Source: Antennarius striatus (Eukaryota; Chordata; Actinopteri; Lophiiformes; Antennariidae). Taken from it: DNA of 64,000 bases. The notes under the pieces were generated by a model. That model saw nothing but the letters and a program-made list of their open reading frames with translations. It did not search any database and was not told the origin of the DNA. Of the stretch, positions 23,157 through 35,351 are shown in pieces; the first letter of the stretch is position 1; the number at the start of each line of letters is the position of its first letter. Both the position numbers and the translations under genes were made by a program. Where the stretch lies: positions 820,001-884,000 of the forward strand of contig NC_090797.1 in NCBI RefSeq assembly GCF_040054535.1. The letters run 5' to 3'.

Positions 23157-25693
23157 ATGGGGGAGCAGCCGGTGAGAGTGTAAGTTTAACGTTTTAAATA
23201 TTCAAAACGTGACTTTGGTGACGCTTCATCCGGTTACATGTGATTTGAATCTGGTTTTATTTTATTTACTGCTAACCGGAATGTTAAACAGAGTCTGGGT
23301 GAAACCAGAACGGAACCAATAGATCGACGGAAGTTATCGAATGTGAATGTGATCGATTTGATTGTTTCAGCTCGTAAATCGGAGGTTGGGAAATTCACTA
23401 AGAAATAATGGGAAGTTTGGAGTGAAATAAATAAACACAGGAAAGGGAAGAGAGGCTAACAGAACGTGGATCTAGTCTCTGATTGGTTCATCGGTTTAGA
23501 TTCGGTTCCGGTGTGTTTAAAGGACCTCTCTGCTGAGTGAAGTGTGTTTTCTGCAGGTTGGTGTGTGGGGATGTTGGGGGCCGGCTGTCGGTTCTGTTCG
23601 GTCGGGTCCAGAGCATCCAGAAGAAGACGGGACAGTTTGACGTGAGTGTGACGTCACCGCTTCCGGTTGAATCCCACGGGACTTCCGGTGACGCTTTGCT
23701 CCTCTTCCAGCTGCTGCTGTGTGTCGGGGAGTTTTTCGGGACGACGCCTGAAGCGGCGGCGGACTGGGACCAGTACAGAACCGGCGCCAAGAAAGGTCCC
23801 ACATCGAGACCCGCAGACGCCACCGCAAGGCATCATGGTTCCTCATCTGTGTTCTGTCCCTCCACAGCTCCCATCCACACCTACATCCTGGGCGCGGCCA
23901 GTCAGGAGACGGCGAAGAACTTCCCCGGCGCCGACGGCTGCGAGCTCGCCGCCAACATCACGTACCTGGGTAAAAAAACACGTCTAATTCTAAAGGTCGG
24001 GTTCCAGCGACGCGTCGACGCCACTCGTTGACCTTTTCCGCCCTCAGGTCGGCGGGGGGTGTTCACCGGCGCCTCGGGGTTACAGATCGCCTACGTCAGC
24101 GGCCGGGAGGCTGGGCAGGAGCCGGCCCCGCCCCACTGCTTCACGCCCACAGACGTGGCAGCGCTGCTGGCGCCGCTGACTGGCAGCAACAAATTCAGAG
24201 GCGTGGACGTCCTGCTGACGTCGCAGTGGCCCCAGGGGGTCTGTCGCTACGGAAACAAGCTGGTAAATGTCTCCCGCCTCCTCCGCCTTAACGCTAATGT
24301 AACCGCTAACCGTTTTTGACCCGCGACAGGAAGTGGACACGACGTCATGCGGCAGCGGCGCGGTGGCGAGCCTCGCCCAGCGGCTGAAGCCACGCTACCA
24401 CTTTGCAGCGCTAGAGGGCGCTCACTACGAACGGCTGCCGTACAGGTACAGGAAGCCGTTGCCTAGCAACCTGAGGTACCGCCCTCCTGCGTCGGTGTGT
24501 GACGTGTCTGTCGCCGTAGGAACCACGCGGTCCTCCAGGAGAACGCCCGTCACGTCAGCCGCTTCATCGCCCTGGCAACCGTCAACAATGCCGCCAAGAA
24601 GAAGGTTTGTGTCGCGATGCTGAGGGTAGGCGGGATATATGCTCCGCCCACTAACGCCATCCCCTCCCCCGCAGTACCTGTACGCCTTCAACATCGTTCC
24701 CATGGCGACCATGGACCCGACAGAGCTGGTGAAGCAGCCGCCGGACGTGACTGAGAACCCGTACCGACGCCCTGCCCCCGATGAGACAGAGCGCTGGACG
24801 GCGAGCGGCGGCGCCGCCGGAGAGGAGGAGGTACCGGGCGGTGTCCCCGCGGTTCTGCACGTGCTTTTATTTTGAAAGTCCCCCACGGTGCTCCTTCCTG
24901 TTGTCGTTCCAGGAGCCCCCGCCTCAGTTCTTCTTCGACCTGAGCAAGAAGGAGGGCAGGGGGCCCCAGGGCCGCGGCCGGAGGAGGCCCCCGGACGGGG
25001 ACGGGCGTCACCAGGGACAACCCAAGCAGCCGCGCCGGCATCGTGAGTCCGACCGCATCCGACACACATCCGACCATAACGCCTGTAAACCCTACCTGAA
25101 GCCGTTCTGTCTGCTCCCCAGCGCCCCCCCCGGGCCCTTGCTGGTTCTGCCTCGCCAGCCCCCAGGTGGAGAAGCACCTGGTGGTCAGCATCGGGTCACA
25201 TGTGAGTTCGGGACCAATCGGGGTGCAGATCGCCGTCGGGGGGCGGGGTGACGATGTGCCGGCCTCTCGTTTCAGTGCTACCTGGCGCTGGCCAAGGGGG
25301 GGCTGACCCGGGACCACGTGCTGATCCTGCCCATCGGGCACTACCAGGCCGTCCCTGACCTGGGCCCCCAGGTGCTGGAGGAGGTGGACCGGTACAAGAC
25401 GGCCCTCAGGGGCTTCTACCGGAGCCGGGGGGCCCGCTGCGTCCTGTTCGAGAGGAACTACCGGAGCCAGCACCTCCAGCTACAGGTGGGGGGGCCGCCG
25501 GCATATTATGCTCACAGGTACCCCCTGCTTCTCTCTCATTGGTGGGTTTGGGGTGTGTTGGCCCCGCCCAGGTGGTCCCGGTGCCGATGGACCGCTGCGC
25601 CACCGCCGACATCAAGGAGGCGTTCATGGTCCAGGCTCAGGAGCAGCAGATGGAGCTGATGGAGGTCCCTGAACACACCGACCTGAAGCAGGT

Positions 25694-25751
<58 letters not shown>

Positions 25752-25937
25752 GAGCTGAGTCAGGTTAACGGTCAGGTGTGTGTGTGTTCAGATCGCCCCT
25801 CCTGGGACACCGTATTTCTACGTGGAGCTGGACTCAGGAGAGAAACTCTTCCACCGGATCAGAAAACACTTTCCTCTGCAGTTTGGAAGGTAAACCAACA
25901 AACAAACAAATAACAGAAAAAAACACACATACAGATA

Positions 25938-25991
<54 letters not shown>

Positions 25992-26136
25992 GGAGGTTCT
26001 GGCCAGCGAGGCGGTCCTGAACATCCCGACTCGAGCCGACTGGAAGGAGTGTAAACAGAGCAGAGAGGAAGAGGAGGAGAACTGTAAACAACTGAGGGAC
26101 GAGTTTCAGCCGTACGACTTTGCCCTGGAGGACTGA
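23157..26136 (+). CDS. cwf19l1: CWF19-like protein 1 (complete coding sequence, 14 exons)
   Basis: CwfJ-family protein linked to the spliceosome and lariat handling. Exons: 23157-23179, 23557-23641, 23711-23795, 23868-23969, 24048-24262, 24330-24445, 24520-24604, 24675-24830, 24913-25042, 25122-25201, 25276-25485, 25572-25691, 25792-25889, 25992-26136; 549 codons plus stop (human 538). The N-terminal metallophosphatase-like domain has [21 protein letters not shown] and [10 protein letters not shown]. The HIT-like CwfJ-C1 domain starts near residue 335 with [18 protein letters not shown] and [11 protein letters not shown]; CwfJ-C2 follows with [15 protein letters not shown] and [17 protein letters not shown]. 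The C-terminus is [11 protein letters not shown]. The 23-nt first coding exon fits the frame exactly. AATAAA signals are at 26451 and 26466. Confidence 0.97.
25696..25749. repeat. (CA)n microsatellite, CWF19L1 intron 12
   Basis: Begins four bases after the exon 12 donor and fills half of the 100-bp intron. Confidence 0.95.
25939..25989. repeat. (TG)n microsatellite at CWF19L1 exon 14 acceptor
   Basis: The TG run ends in TAG, which is the acceptor (25990-25991); no pyrimidine tract separates them. Confidence 0.95.
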
Positions 26137-26161
26137 CACACACACACACACACACACACAC
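26136..26161. repeat. (CA)n microsatellite directly after the CWF19L1 stop codon
   Basis: About 13 CA units starting at the last base of the TGA; part of the 3' UTR. Confidence 0.95.
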
Positions 26162-29100
26162 GTTTCCTTTTCCATCCTTTAGTTAGATGTTGGGAGAGAC
26201 GGACGAGGTTTGATTCCAGTCTAATGAAGTTGCTTACCTTAGCTTAGCTTAGCTTAGTTTAGCTTAGCGTAGCATGAAGCCTGGTGTCTTCAGATGTGCT
26301 GATTGGCTCCTGACGTCTAGTCGCCTCCCAGATGTTTTATTCTTTATTTTTATATTTGACTTGAATCAGCAGAAAACAATTTTTAAAACTTTAAGCTTCA
26401 GTTTAAAGTTTTTATTTGTCTTTATTTTTGTTTTTTCAGTGTTTTTGTGAAATAAAACCTCTCACAATAAAAGCCCATGACTCTAGAAAACATTTATATA
26501 CAACATTCAACAACATTTTCTGTTCTTATTTCGAGGCCTTAAACAGAGTTCTTCTTTCATAAACGATCCATTAAACTCGGGTTCACATTTCTTGTTGTCT
26601 TTTTGTTTATTCACTCAGTTATAGATAAAAATATTACATTTATATTTGTGTTCAACAGATTTAATTGAGAATTCACTGATGTTTAATTTACAAAAAGAGC
26701 TCACTCCCTAAAATTCTAGTTGTGTGTCTTTTAAGAAGTGTGATTGAATGATTTTACTTAAATCTTTTTCAAATGCTCTAAAAAAAACAGCAATAATATT
26801 AAAATATTAGAATTTCATTAAAAACAGGTTTTGATGGTTCAAAAATAACTACATTATAATTTTCGTATATTTATTGGTGCCGTTCTGTCTTTTGATCACT
26901 AGAGGGTGACGTCATCCACCTTAACTTAAAAAAAAGTGACTCAGTTGTCAAGTTTTACTGTGGTTTAACTTTAATACAGAGTTTTCCTGCGGGACATGAA
27001 CGCCCCACACCAGATGAAGGTTTGAGCAGCTGCTGTTAAATTTCCTTCGTCCTTCAGGCAGTGAACGCACCATTCACTCTGATCTGTAATGCATTTGCAT
27101 TAATTATGTATTTAAAGAACGATGTGATGAATTTTATTATTTATTTGTTGTTTACACCTTCATCCAGCTGCTGTTGTTTACTGGGGTTCTGATGCCGACG
27201 GGTTCAGGAAGAAAATCATGTTTTCTTTCTCCTGTGGGAAGCTGTTCATTATCATTTAGCCTCATTAGCCGCTGTTAGCTGCTACACACCTGCGCATTCT
27301 TCTTGTTTCTTTTTTTTAGCATCTGACCTGCGATTTAAATCATCTTGAGGTTCAGGCTTTAAAGGATCCTCCTGGTACTGACGTCTCCGGGTTCCTCCCT
27401 GATGCCTTCAAGTACGTATGGAAAACACATTTATGTTCCACCCTAAGATCCTCCTCCACCCGTTACCTTGATGATGAGCACCAGCGCACATGTCACCAAA
27501 CACTTTCGGGGGTCAAAGGTCAGCGGAGATGACTTTAAAGTGGGTTTTTTACGAGGCGCTTTGAGCAGAATTTACGTTAGCTGAGCGGTTTACACATGTG
27601 TTAGCATATTAATGCTCCTCTGTGGCTCATTTGATCATTTATCCTTTTTTTGCTAACGGTTTGTGCCGAGTCATTCTTAAGCTAATAGCCGTTGCTACAT
27701 CTAGCTAACGTCAGCTGCGTATCCATTATGTTTAGCTAACTATTTCAGGCCGTAACTCATTTATTACTTAAATGTAATTTATGATATATAATGTATAGCT
27801 GTATCCATGGTAACCGTGGTAGAACAGTCGAACCTAGCATGAGTGGATTATAGATGCTAATGACGGAACACTGAAGCGGCATCCACCCGTTAGCGCCCAC
27901 ACAGGATTCTAACGACTCCTGATCGGATTACGTTGACGTTTTTCCGGCCGTTGGTTGACGGTTGTGTTCAGGTAGGAGCTAAAGGTCGTCTCTGAATCAT
28001 CTGATCGCTACTGATCACTTTTGAGATTATTTCATATGGTTTCAATCAGTGATTATTGGTGGTTTATTGATAATATAGAAGTGTTTCGCTGCAGATATTT
28101 TAATATAAAAGGGAGACGTTTAAAGGAAGAGAATTCCTTCTGTTTGTGTTTCTGTCATTGGATTGTGGGTAAAAATATTGATAATGTTTTATAGCGTCAG
28201 CTGACCTCCCCGTCTTGATTTAGCATTTTAGCACGGTAATATTTACTAATTAGTCTGAAACAAATATAGAAGTATAGATTCAATGAAATGTCCAAATAGA
28301 TAATTCAATCCTGACTTGCATGTAGTTTTTTTTTAAAGTTTCTTTATCCAAACAAAGAAAACACACATTTAAAGTGTAAATAATTTATTCATAAGATGTT
28401 AATGTGAATCTTTTTAAGGATGAAACAATTGTGGGACAGCACATTTAAAGGTGCTGCTTTGGATTCTGGGTAATTGTGACATTTCCCTAATTATCCAAAA
28501 AGTGAGTTTTGGGTTATTTTTTTAGTTAAAGGCCTATTTTTATAGTAAACCAGGTATTTCGGTGCCAAGTCTGGAGTGGATCGCTCTCTGATTGGTCGTA
28601 GATTCTCAGATTCACCTCCTGAACCCAAGTGTCTGCTGGGAAAATATTTCCTGAGTCCGACGTATGTCACATAAAGAGGAAGAATCCGGATGTTCCATTT
28701 ACGTTTGTTTCTGAAATTAAATTTGTCTGTGAATGAGACTCAGAAGATAAACCAGGAGCAGTCAGAGGTCAGAGGTCAGGGGCTTTGAGGAGTTCTGATT
28801 AGATTAGATTCATAGATGACGAATTTTTGCCAATTTTAATTCAAATAAATTGATTCTGCGAATCATCAAAATCTGTTAATTATATTACATTTTATTATTG
28901 TCATATAAAATGATCTCATCGACTAAATTTCACAACAAATTTTCTGTGAGCAGTAAAATAAAATAACTTTAGTGGGTTTGAATGGATTGGTGACTGGACA
29001 AATATGAAACAATTCTAACCAATGAGAACCCTCGTTGCATTTCAGTTCACAACTTCACAGCAAGAAGAGCAAAAGGAATAAAAAGGAAATAAGAAGAGGA

Positions 29101-29941
29101 AGGAATTAATATTTAATAAATGAAAGTGAATAAATTAACGTTTTATTAAATCTGTTGGTTTATTTTAAGCCTGTTTTGTTTTTCTTATCTGAATCAGTAA
29201 TAAAGTACTGAGCTGCTCTCAGCCCCGCCCCCTGACCCCTCCCACCTCTCCTCATTGGTCCGACACTAACAGCTCAGCTGAAGCACATGTTCCTGTACAT
29301 TTAGGGGGCGGGGGGGCTTTGGAGTCGTTTAGCTGTCGCCACCGGATGGATCCCGCCCGACGCCGTTAGCGATGAAAGCGACTCCCTTCAGACCCACTTC
29401 CTGGTCCAACAATGCACTTCCTCTTCCTGGTTCCCTTTGATAAAAGCGTTTGATCCCGGTCAGAGGCTCCAGCTAACAATGTTAGCGCCTCCACCTCCTA
29501 GCACGTGTAATCAGATTACTCTCAAACGTCATCCGGATCCGACCGGTTTCTTCTTCATCGACCCGAAAGAACAGGAACGGTTATGACCTGAGTTTATAAC
29601 ATGTTTATAACAACATACAGCGACACGTTAGCATCCGGTTAGCATAGCATAGCAGGTTTGTGAATAAACGTACAAACATTAAGAAGAAAAAGACGTTAGG
29701 AGATAAAATGTGATGAAATTTAACACAAGAATAAAAAAAGTCCTTTTTTTCCTTTTATTTCTGTCGTTCGTTCATAAAGTTTTTTGATGATTGTTTACTT
29801 TTGACCGGGAAGCAGATTCTTTTGATGTCAATAAAGTTTCAATTTGATTCTCCTGTCCTGGAGGAACCGCTTCCGATCCGGACCACAGGAAACCAAACCG
29901 GACCGCTGACCTCATCGCTGACCTCATCGGGTTGCTCCGCA
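26162..29941. other. CWF19L1 3' UTR and intergenic region; no gene recognised
   Basis: Convergent spacer between CWF19L1 and the vasotocin receptor gene. It holds TTAGC/GCTTA repeats at 26234-26275, CWF19L1 poly(A) signals, long AT-rich sequence without simple repeats, and a TTTATT word at 29754 (AATAAA on the receptor strand). No long open frame exists between 26.2 and 29.8 kb. One short motif-dense stretch at 27080-27115 is listed separately. Confidence 0.65.
27087..27110. promoter_or_regulatory. Octamer plus homeodomain-like motif cluster
   Basis: Contains ATTTGCAT (POU octamer) at 27093-27100 running directly into TAATTA (homeodomain core) at 27101-27106. The preceding TAATGCAT adds a second half-like site. 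Motif match only; no conservation data. Confidence 0.3.
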
Positions 29942-32619
29942 TCAGGACGCTGCCGGGCTCTTGGGGGCCGGGTTGAGGTCCCTGAAGGGCTCGGAGAGGC
30001 GGGGGCCCTGCAGGCGGGACATGACAGTGGTGCGTCGAATGCTGCTGTCGGAGTCATGGTGGACGAGGCGGCGGCGGCAGCAGGGCAGGCAGCCAGCGCC
30101 GTTGGCGAGGAGTTGCCCGCTGAACGCCATGTAGATCCAGGGGTTGCAGCAGCTGTTGAGGCTCGCCAGCAGGGCGGACAGCGTGACGGCGGCGTTCTCC
30201 GAGTCTGAGGGCACAGCAGGGGGTCACAAGGCGTTAAAGCAGCAGCTGACACCAGGTAGGACCTTTTCTGCTTAACCTACCGGTTGTGGTTTTTCCCACC
30301 TCCCCTGAACGCCTCACGGGCCTCAAACTAATCCAGATTAATTCAAGAAATATTTTCTGTCATCACATCTGCGAGCAGCTTGATAAATAGAAAACATCAG
30401 ATGACATAAATGAAAAAGAAATTAAATAAACTCACTTTCTGGCGAATGTTTAGCGAATATCTTAAAAATAGCTGAGAGGTTTGGACGCGTGGGGTTCCCT
30501 CTGAGCCAGAACGCCGACAGGCAGCGAGAACCGGTGCATGAAAGGGCCGACAGGTCGACTGATTGACGACTGAGATCAAAGATCAAGTCGATCAATCACC
30601 CGACAGCCACAAACTGGATCCAGGAATGTTTCATGTTCCTCACGCCAGGTGATGTCATCGGGTTGGTTTGGAAGGTTTAACTTCTGTCGTTTCTCTGCAA
30701 TTTTTCAACATTTCCATTGGAAGGTCCCTGGAATCTAATTGGCCAACCAAGATTCTGAAATTTGACTGGCTGGCTATGAAATTGAAGGAGGGGCTTAGCT
30801 TGTTTCTCAGCGAAACTGGCGCTAGCGAAGAATTTATTCTCATATTTTAATTTACTTTTCCCAAATAGAGTCAATTAAATATCAGAAATTAAATTAAGAT
30901 TTATTGTAGGGACCTAGCATGTGCCTGACGTCACAGCCAAAAAGTATCATGAACCGCTAGGTGCAGTTCCCGCTCTGGCCTGAGGGGCAGTGGTGAGCCG
31001 GAACGGTGTCTGACGTCAAGAGGAACACAGGCGAGGAAGAGGAGGAGCTTCCTTTCGCGGTCACCTGCCGTCAGACGTCATGCTCACCTGGATGCTGTGA
31101 GTACTGAGAAACTTTTATAAATACTTGGAAACTTTAACTGGCGTGGTGACGTCATGATAAGGCGTTTGAGAGCGTTAGACATCAGCGATGCTAACGCTAG
31201 CTGCTACACCGCGGGTGCACGTCATTACATGTGACGTGTGTGACGGAAGTGAACATCACGTGACTGTTTTGACATGAAAAGATAGAAGTATGTTTATGTT
31301 GTAACAGAGAAACAAACACGTATTATTTCTGTGTAACTAATGTTTGTAACTTGAATAACTTGAGTAATTTGACATAAGGAGTAGTTATATTTATGTTAGT
31401 TTGACTTACATTTATTAGTTACATCTGGCCCTTTGTAATGAGTTTAACCCCCCCCAACCCAACAAACAGGCTGAGAAATGTGAAAATTAGGATTATGATT
31501 CTATCTCTCTATACGCTGATGATCCTGTGGTTTACGGTTAATCTGGGCTTTAATCTGACTTTAAACATCTAAACAGTTCAGATTAAAGTAAATTGAGTGC
31601 AGGATGTTCCTGGAGACACGGCGCGTAATTCTAATCGATTAATCGATCTCAGGCTTTGAATTTGTGGGCGTGTCACGTGACTCACCGTCCCAGGAGAAGG
31701 TGTGGTCCCACACCGACCACATCTGCACCGTGAAGAACGGAGCCCAGCACGTGACGTAGGCCAGCACGATCACGAACGTCATCTTCACCGTGCGTAATTT
31801 GGCGCGCGAGATGCCGCCGACGGAGCTCCTGCGCAGGAAGTCGCCCCGCGCGCCCGGCTCCTCCTCCTCCACCCGCGCGCCCTTGCGGCTCTTACACCTG
31901 AGGTTCCTCCAGATCGCGCGACAGATGAACCCGTAGCACGTCACGAGCACGAGCACGGGCACGAGGAAGATGCCCACCGTCATCCAGGTGACGTAGGCGC
32001 GCGCGCCCCAGGGCTCCACGAAGTGCCCCCAGCAGTCGAACACCCCCGACCCGGGGCGCACCTCGCTGAGGGAGAAGATGAAGCACTGCGGGGCGCTGAG
32101 CACCAGGCTGCACCCCCACGCGCAGCCAATCATGACGCGCGCGCGCCGGGCCGACTGTTGGAGCGCGCGCAGCGGGTGGCAGATGGCGGCGCAGCGGTCC
32201 AACGTCATCACCACCGTGACGTAGGTGGACGCGAACATCCCGAACACCTGCAGCTGCTTCACGGCGCGGCACAGGAAGTCCGGCCCGTGGAACCGGAAGG
32301 TGACCTCCCAGCAGAGCTGCGGCAGCACCTGGAAGAAGGCGACCACCAGGTCGGCCAGGCTCAGGTGACGCATGAACAGGTGCACGCGCGACGGCTTCCG
32401 GCGGCTCTTACGCACGGCCAGCAGCACGCCGGCGTTTCCCGCCACCGCCGCCGCGAAGGCGAGGCTCAGGACGGCGATCTCCAGCTTGGCCACGTCCTCG
32501 TTCCGCCCGAACAGGTCGGTGTGGTTCCCGGTTCCGGTCCCGGTCCAGTTTCCGGTCCCGGTGAGCTCCTCCAGCCGCCGCGTCGCGTTCAGACCCCCGG
32601 TTCCGTTCCTGCTCGACAT
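29942..32619 (-). CDS. avpr1a: V1a-type vasotocin/vasopressin receptor (complete coding sequence, 2 exons)
   Basis: Seven-transmembrane Gq-coupled receptor for arginine vasotocin at the plasma membrane. Exons: 32619-31686 and 30204-29942; 398 codons plus stop. The single intron after TM6 ([11 protein letters not shown] | SENAAVTL) is the usual position for this family. Markers: [19 protein letters not shown] in TM2, [18 protein letters not shown] in the second extracellular loop, [19 protein letters not shown] in TM6, [13 protein letters not shown] in TM7, and a CLPCC cluster for palmitoylation. The N-terminus carries four sequons (Asn5, Asn11, Asn24, Asn32), two inside a GTG repeat. The motif after TM3 is Asp-Arg-Cys (141-143) rather than the usual DRY. 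I prefer V1a over V1b or OTR from the TM6-TM7 sequence; which teleost V1a paralogue it is remains open. The coding region is CG-rich. Confidence 0.92.
30205..31685. other. Vasotocin receptor intron
   Basis: 1.48 kb intron. Its centre (31269-31545) is one copy of a dispersed repeat described separately. The rest has no recognised element; an ORF pair at 30655-30874 on both strands has no family features. Confidence 0.8.
31269..31545 (+). mobile_element. Dispersed hAT-like repeat, copy A (partial)
   Basis: Shares the segment GTAACAGAGAAACAAACACG ... CTGGCCCTTTGTAATGAG ... ACAGGCTGAGAAATGTGAAA ... CTGTGGTTTACG with the copy at 43075-43550 in the same orientation, and matches the copy at 36350-36945 in reverse. 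It lacks the CAAGGCCCGGGGGCCA end, so it is truncated on the left. Confidence 0.75.
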
Positions 32620-32812
32620 GTCTGAGTCCGGCTTCTGTCCGTGCGTAACGGGACGCACCGGGAGGGATCCGTCCGCCGCGCGCGGGTCGGTTACCGGGAG
32701 GCGCGCGGGCGCACGAACATCACGGATAACGGAGACGCGCGAGTGTTGGTCCACGCGCGACGAGGAGAGAGTCCGAGTCCGAGCGGCGCTGCCGCCCCTT
32801 TTAAAGACTCCT

Positions 32813-32813
<1 letters not shown>

Positions 32814-32868
<55 letters not shown>
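32814..32868. repeat. (CA)n microsatellite, AVPR1A 5' flank
   Basis: About 55 bp of CA repeats roughly 195 bp upstream of the receptor start codon, probably in or near its 5' UTR. Confidence 0.95.
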
Positions 32869-32870
<2 letters not shown>

Positions 32871-33979
32871 AACGATCCAGAGGTTCCAGTTTTCACTTGT
32901 AGATGAAAGTTTAGAAGTTCAGAAGTTGTTTTTTTTTCATCCTTAAAGGGCCAGCGGGTCCACAACTGAACCTGCCAGGAGCTGAGGCCACGCCCCCAAC
33001 CCCCCTTTAACCCCCCATGATGACGATAATAACGATAAACTTTTTCTGTTAAATTATGTGTGTTAAAAACACGTGTTTTTAACGTATTTTTTGGAGCGTT
33101 ATCCTGCTAGCGGCTAGCTGTTAGTGTGAGCTAATGACGCGCCGATACAGTGATGACATCACCGAACTCATCAGTGGGGGGGGGGGTTGCGCTCTTCCTC
33201 CTCCTCCTCCTCCTTCTCTTCCTCATCTTAATGTTCAATCTACATACACAGAGCGTGAGCCAATCACAGCGCCCGATGCCGTTCATCAAGCCGCCAGTTG
33301 TGTGGAGTCATTACTTAGAGTATGAAACCTACCAGCAGGGGGGGTGTTTGTTTCAGTGCCACCAAAATAAAACAAAATAAATAAAATGAAAAGCCGCTGT
33401 GCTAATGCTAAAGCTAATGCTAGGACGTCACTGAAGCTGAACCCATTGATTATCGTTGGTGATCGCTGATGATGTCATCAGTTCCGTCGTTGGTCTCACG
33501 GTGAGGCTGTAACCCGATCCCGCTAATTGCCCCCCACCCACCCCTCCTTCTCCCCCCCTGGGGGGTACTTACTGCCCTCCGCTCTTTAATCAACTCATCA
33601 TCCCGGCCGTCTCCTGGGACTCCTCCTGTCTCTTCCGGTCGGAATCTTCATCGCATCAGTTTAAACCTAAACGTCCCACAATCCTCCAGGAGCGAGGATG
33701 AGGATGAGGATGAAGACGACCCCTCCCGTCGACCAATCAGGAGAGGTTTTCCTCACGTCGTTTCACAATCAATTAGAAATGAATCATAATGTCAGCATTC
33801 CAAACCAGGTGTTTGTTTTGATCATGCTAACGTGCTATTAGAGTCACGCTAGCGTGAAGTTAGCATGATGCTAGCGGGATGTTTGTGGATTTTTGTGTTT
33901 GCAATCCAGATTACCCAGAATTCCCTTCAGACTCAGTTCAGTCGTTATAATCGTGCGGCGTGGGTTTGGTCATGTGAGT

Positions 33980-34002
33980 TTGTGTGTGTGTGTGCGTGTG
34001 TG

Positions 34003-34067
<65 letters not shown>
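33980..34067. repeat. (TG)n microsatellite
   Basis: About 88 bp of TG repeats with three CG interruptions at the left end. Confidence 0.95.
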
Positions 34068-34069
<2 letters not shown>

Positions 34070-35326
34070 CCGGCCGTGTTGACGGCTGATAAGAGTCGTC
34101 CTGATGAGCTGTTTGAGGACCAGAGCTGTCCAAACCGATTGGCTGATCCAGACAGGAAGTTGAACCCAGATCAAATCCAGACAGGAACACACACACACAT
34201 GTCAGCCAAGCGTGATTCAGCCAATTAACACACGCCGTCCCGCCGGCGCGGGTCACAAGTGTTCGTTCGCGTCAGGAAGAGATTTTCACAAATGTTCTTT
34301 AACTTCAAACGGTTGCTTGAGAGGTTCTGATTGGTCCGAGAATAAAAGCACCAGACGATCAATAACTAGCGATAGCATCTGTTAGCTTAACATCAGATCC
34401 CATCATGCCTCAGAGGTGAAAGAATAGACCGGTATATAGATGTCTAATTAACGCTTTTATTTAGAAAGACCAGCTGACGGCGACTCCTCCCCCTCAGGAG
34501 GCGGAGTCTGGCCCTCATTTACATTCCGTAGGTTTGTGGGATTATTATAGATTAATAGCAATGTTAACCTGTGAGGTGTGTGAGACACCTGGTTACCATG
34601 GTGACATTCGCTCAGGTAACTCCCCTGACTCCACCCACCTCCTCTTGACCCCTCCCACTTCCTATTGCCCCCTCCCATCTCCTCCTGCCTCCGTTGCTCC
34701 GGTGAACGAAAAATGCTGTGGATGAAAAACAAGAAACGGTTACCTGTCTATCTATCTACCTGCTTCTCCTACAAACACAATCGCCGTTGTCATGACAACC
34801 CTCCAGTCTGGTCGTTCTCATCTTTTTTTTTTCTCCCATGATTCTTTGGACGGCGTTCATAGCTCCACATGTCTGTGACCCTCATGTGTGTGTTTAATGT
34901 TCTACCAGGGGCATCCGAGTGGGACGGAGGCATGGGATGTTTAAATCTGGAGTCACAGGGTCACGGGGTCACATCCTGCCCCGCATGTTGGAACGTTGCC
35001 CCCCCCCCCCGTATCCTTCCCTTATTAGATCTAAATCCAATTTCTGAGCCGTCATCCGACTGTCAGCATTTATTCACACGGACACTAAAGGTCAAAGGTC
35101 ACGCCGGCCAGGCTCCACCATGAGACGAACGTATCGATCCCAGAGGCCGCGTATTCTTCCTGCCGTGGGAGATGCTGCCGTTTCCACGGCGCCCAATCGT
35201 ATCCACTTCCTGTTTTTCACCCAGTTTGAAGCAGAAAATATAGAATTTCGCTTCCAGGAGAAGAAAATGTCAACTTTATCCCCCCCCCTCTCAGTCACAT
35301 GACCTCTTCTATCCCTGCCGAGTCCA

Positions 35327-35351
35327 GGCTAAGCTAAGCTAAGCTAAGCTA
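35327..35351. repeat. (GCTAA)n repeat
   Basis: Five tandem GCTAA units. Similar short arrays occur at 26234-26275 (reverse complement) and 41760-41778. Confidence 0.9.

Noticed and set aside
23180-23556. Possible H/ACA snoRNA in CWF19L1 (the human gene hosts one)
   Set aside because: I could not find a convincing H box, ACA tail and two hairpins by eye in intron 1 or the other small introns.
24425-25473. 250- and 261-residue minus-strand frames over CWF19L1
   Set aside because: They cross the real exons and introns of CWF19L1 in antisense and show no domain.
31639-32865. Extending the receptor protein upstream through a Cys-Val repeat
   Set aside because: The extra N-terminus is a translated CA/TG repeat plus 5' UTR; the Met at 32619 gives the family-typical N-terminus.
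32023-32902. Long + strand frames over the receptor gene
   Set aside because: They are antisense shadows of the GC-rich receptor exon.
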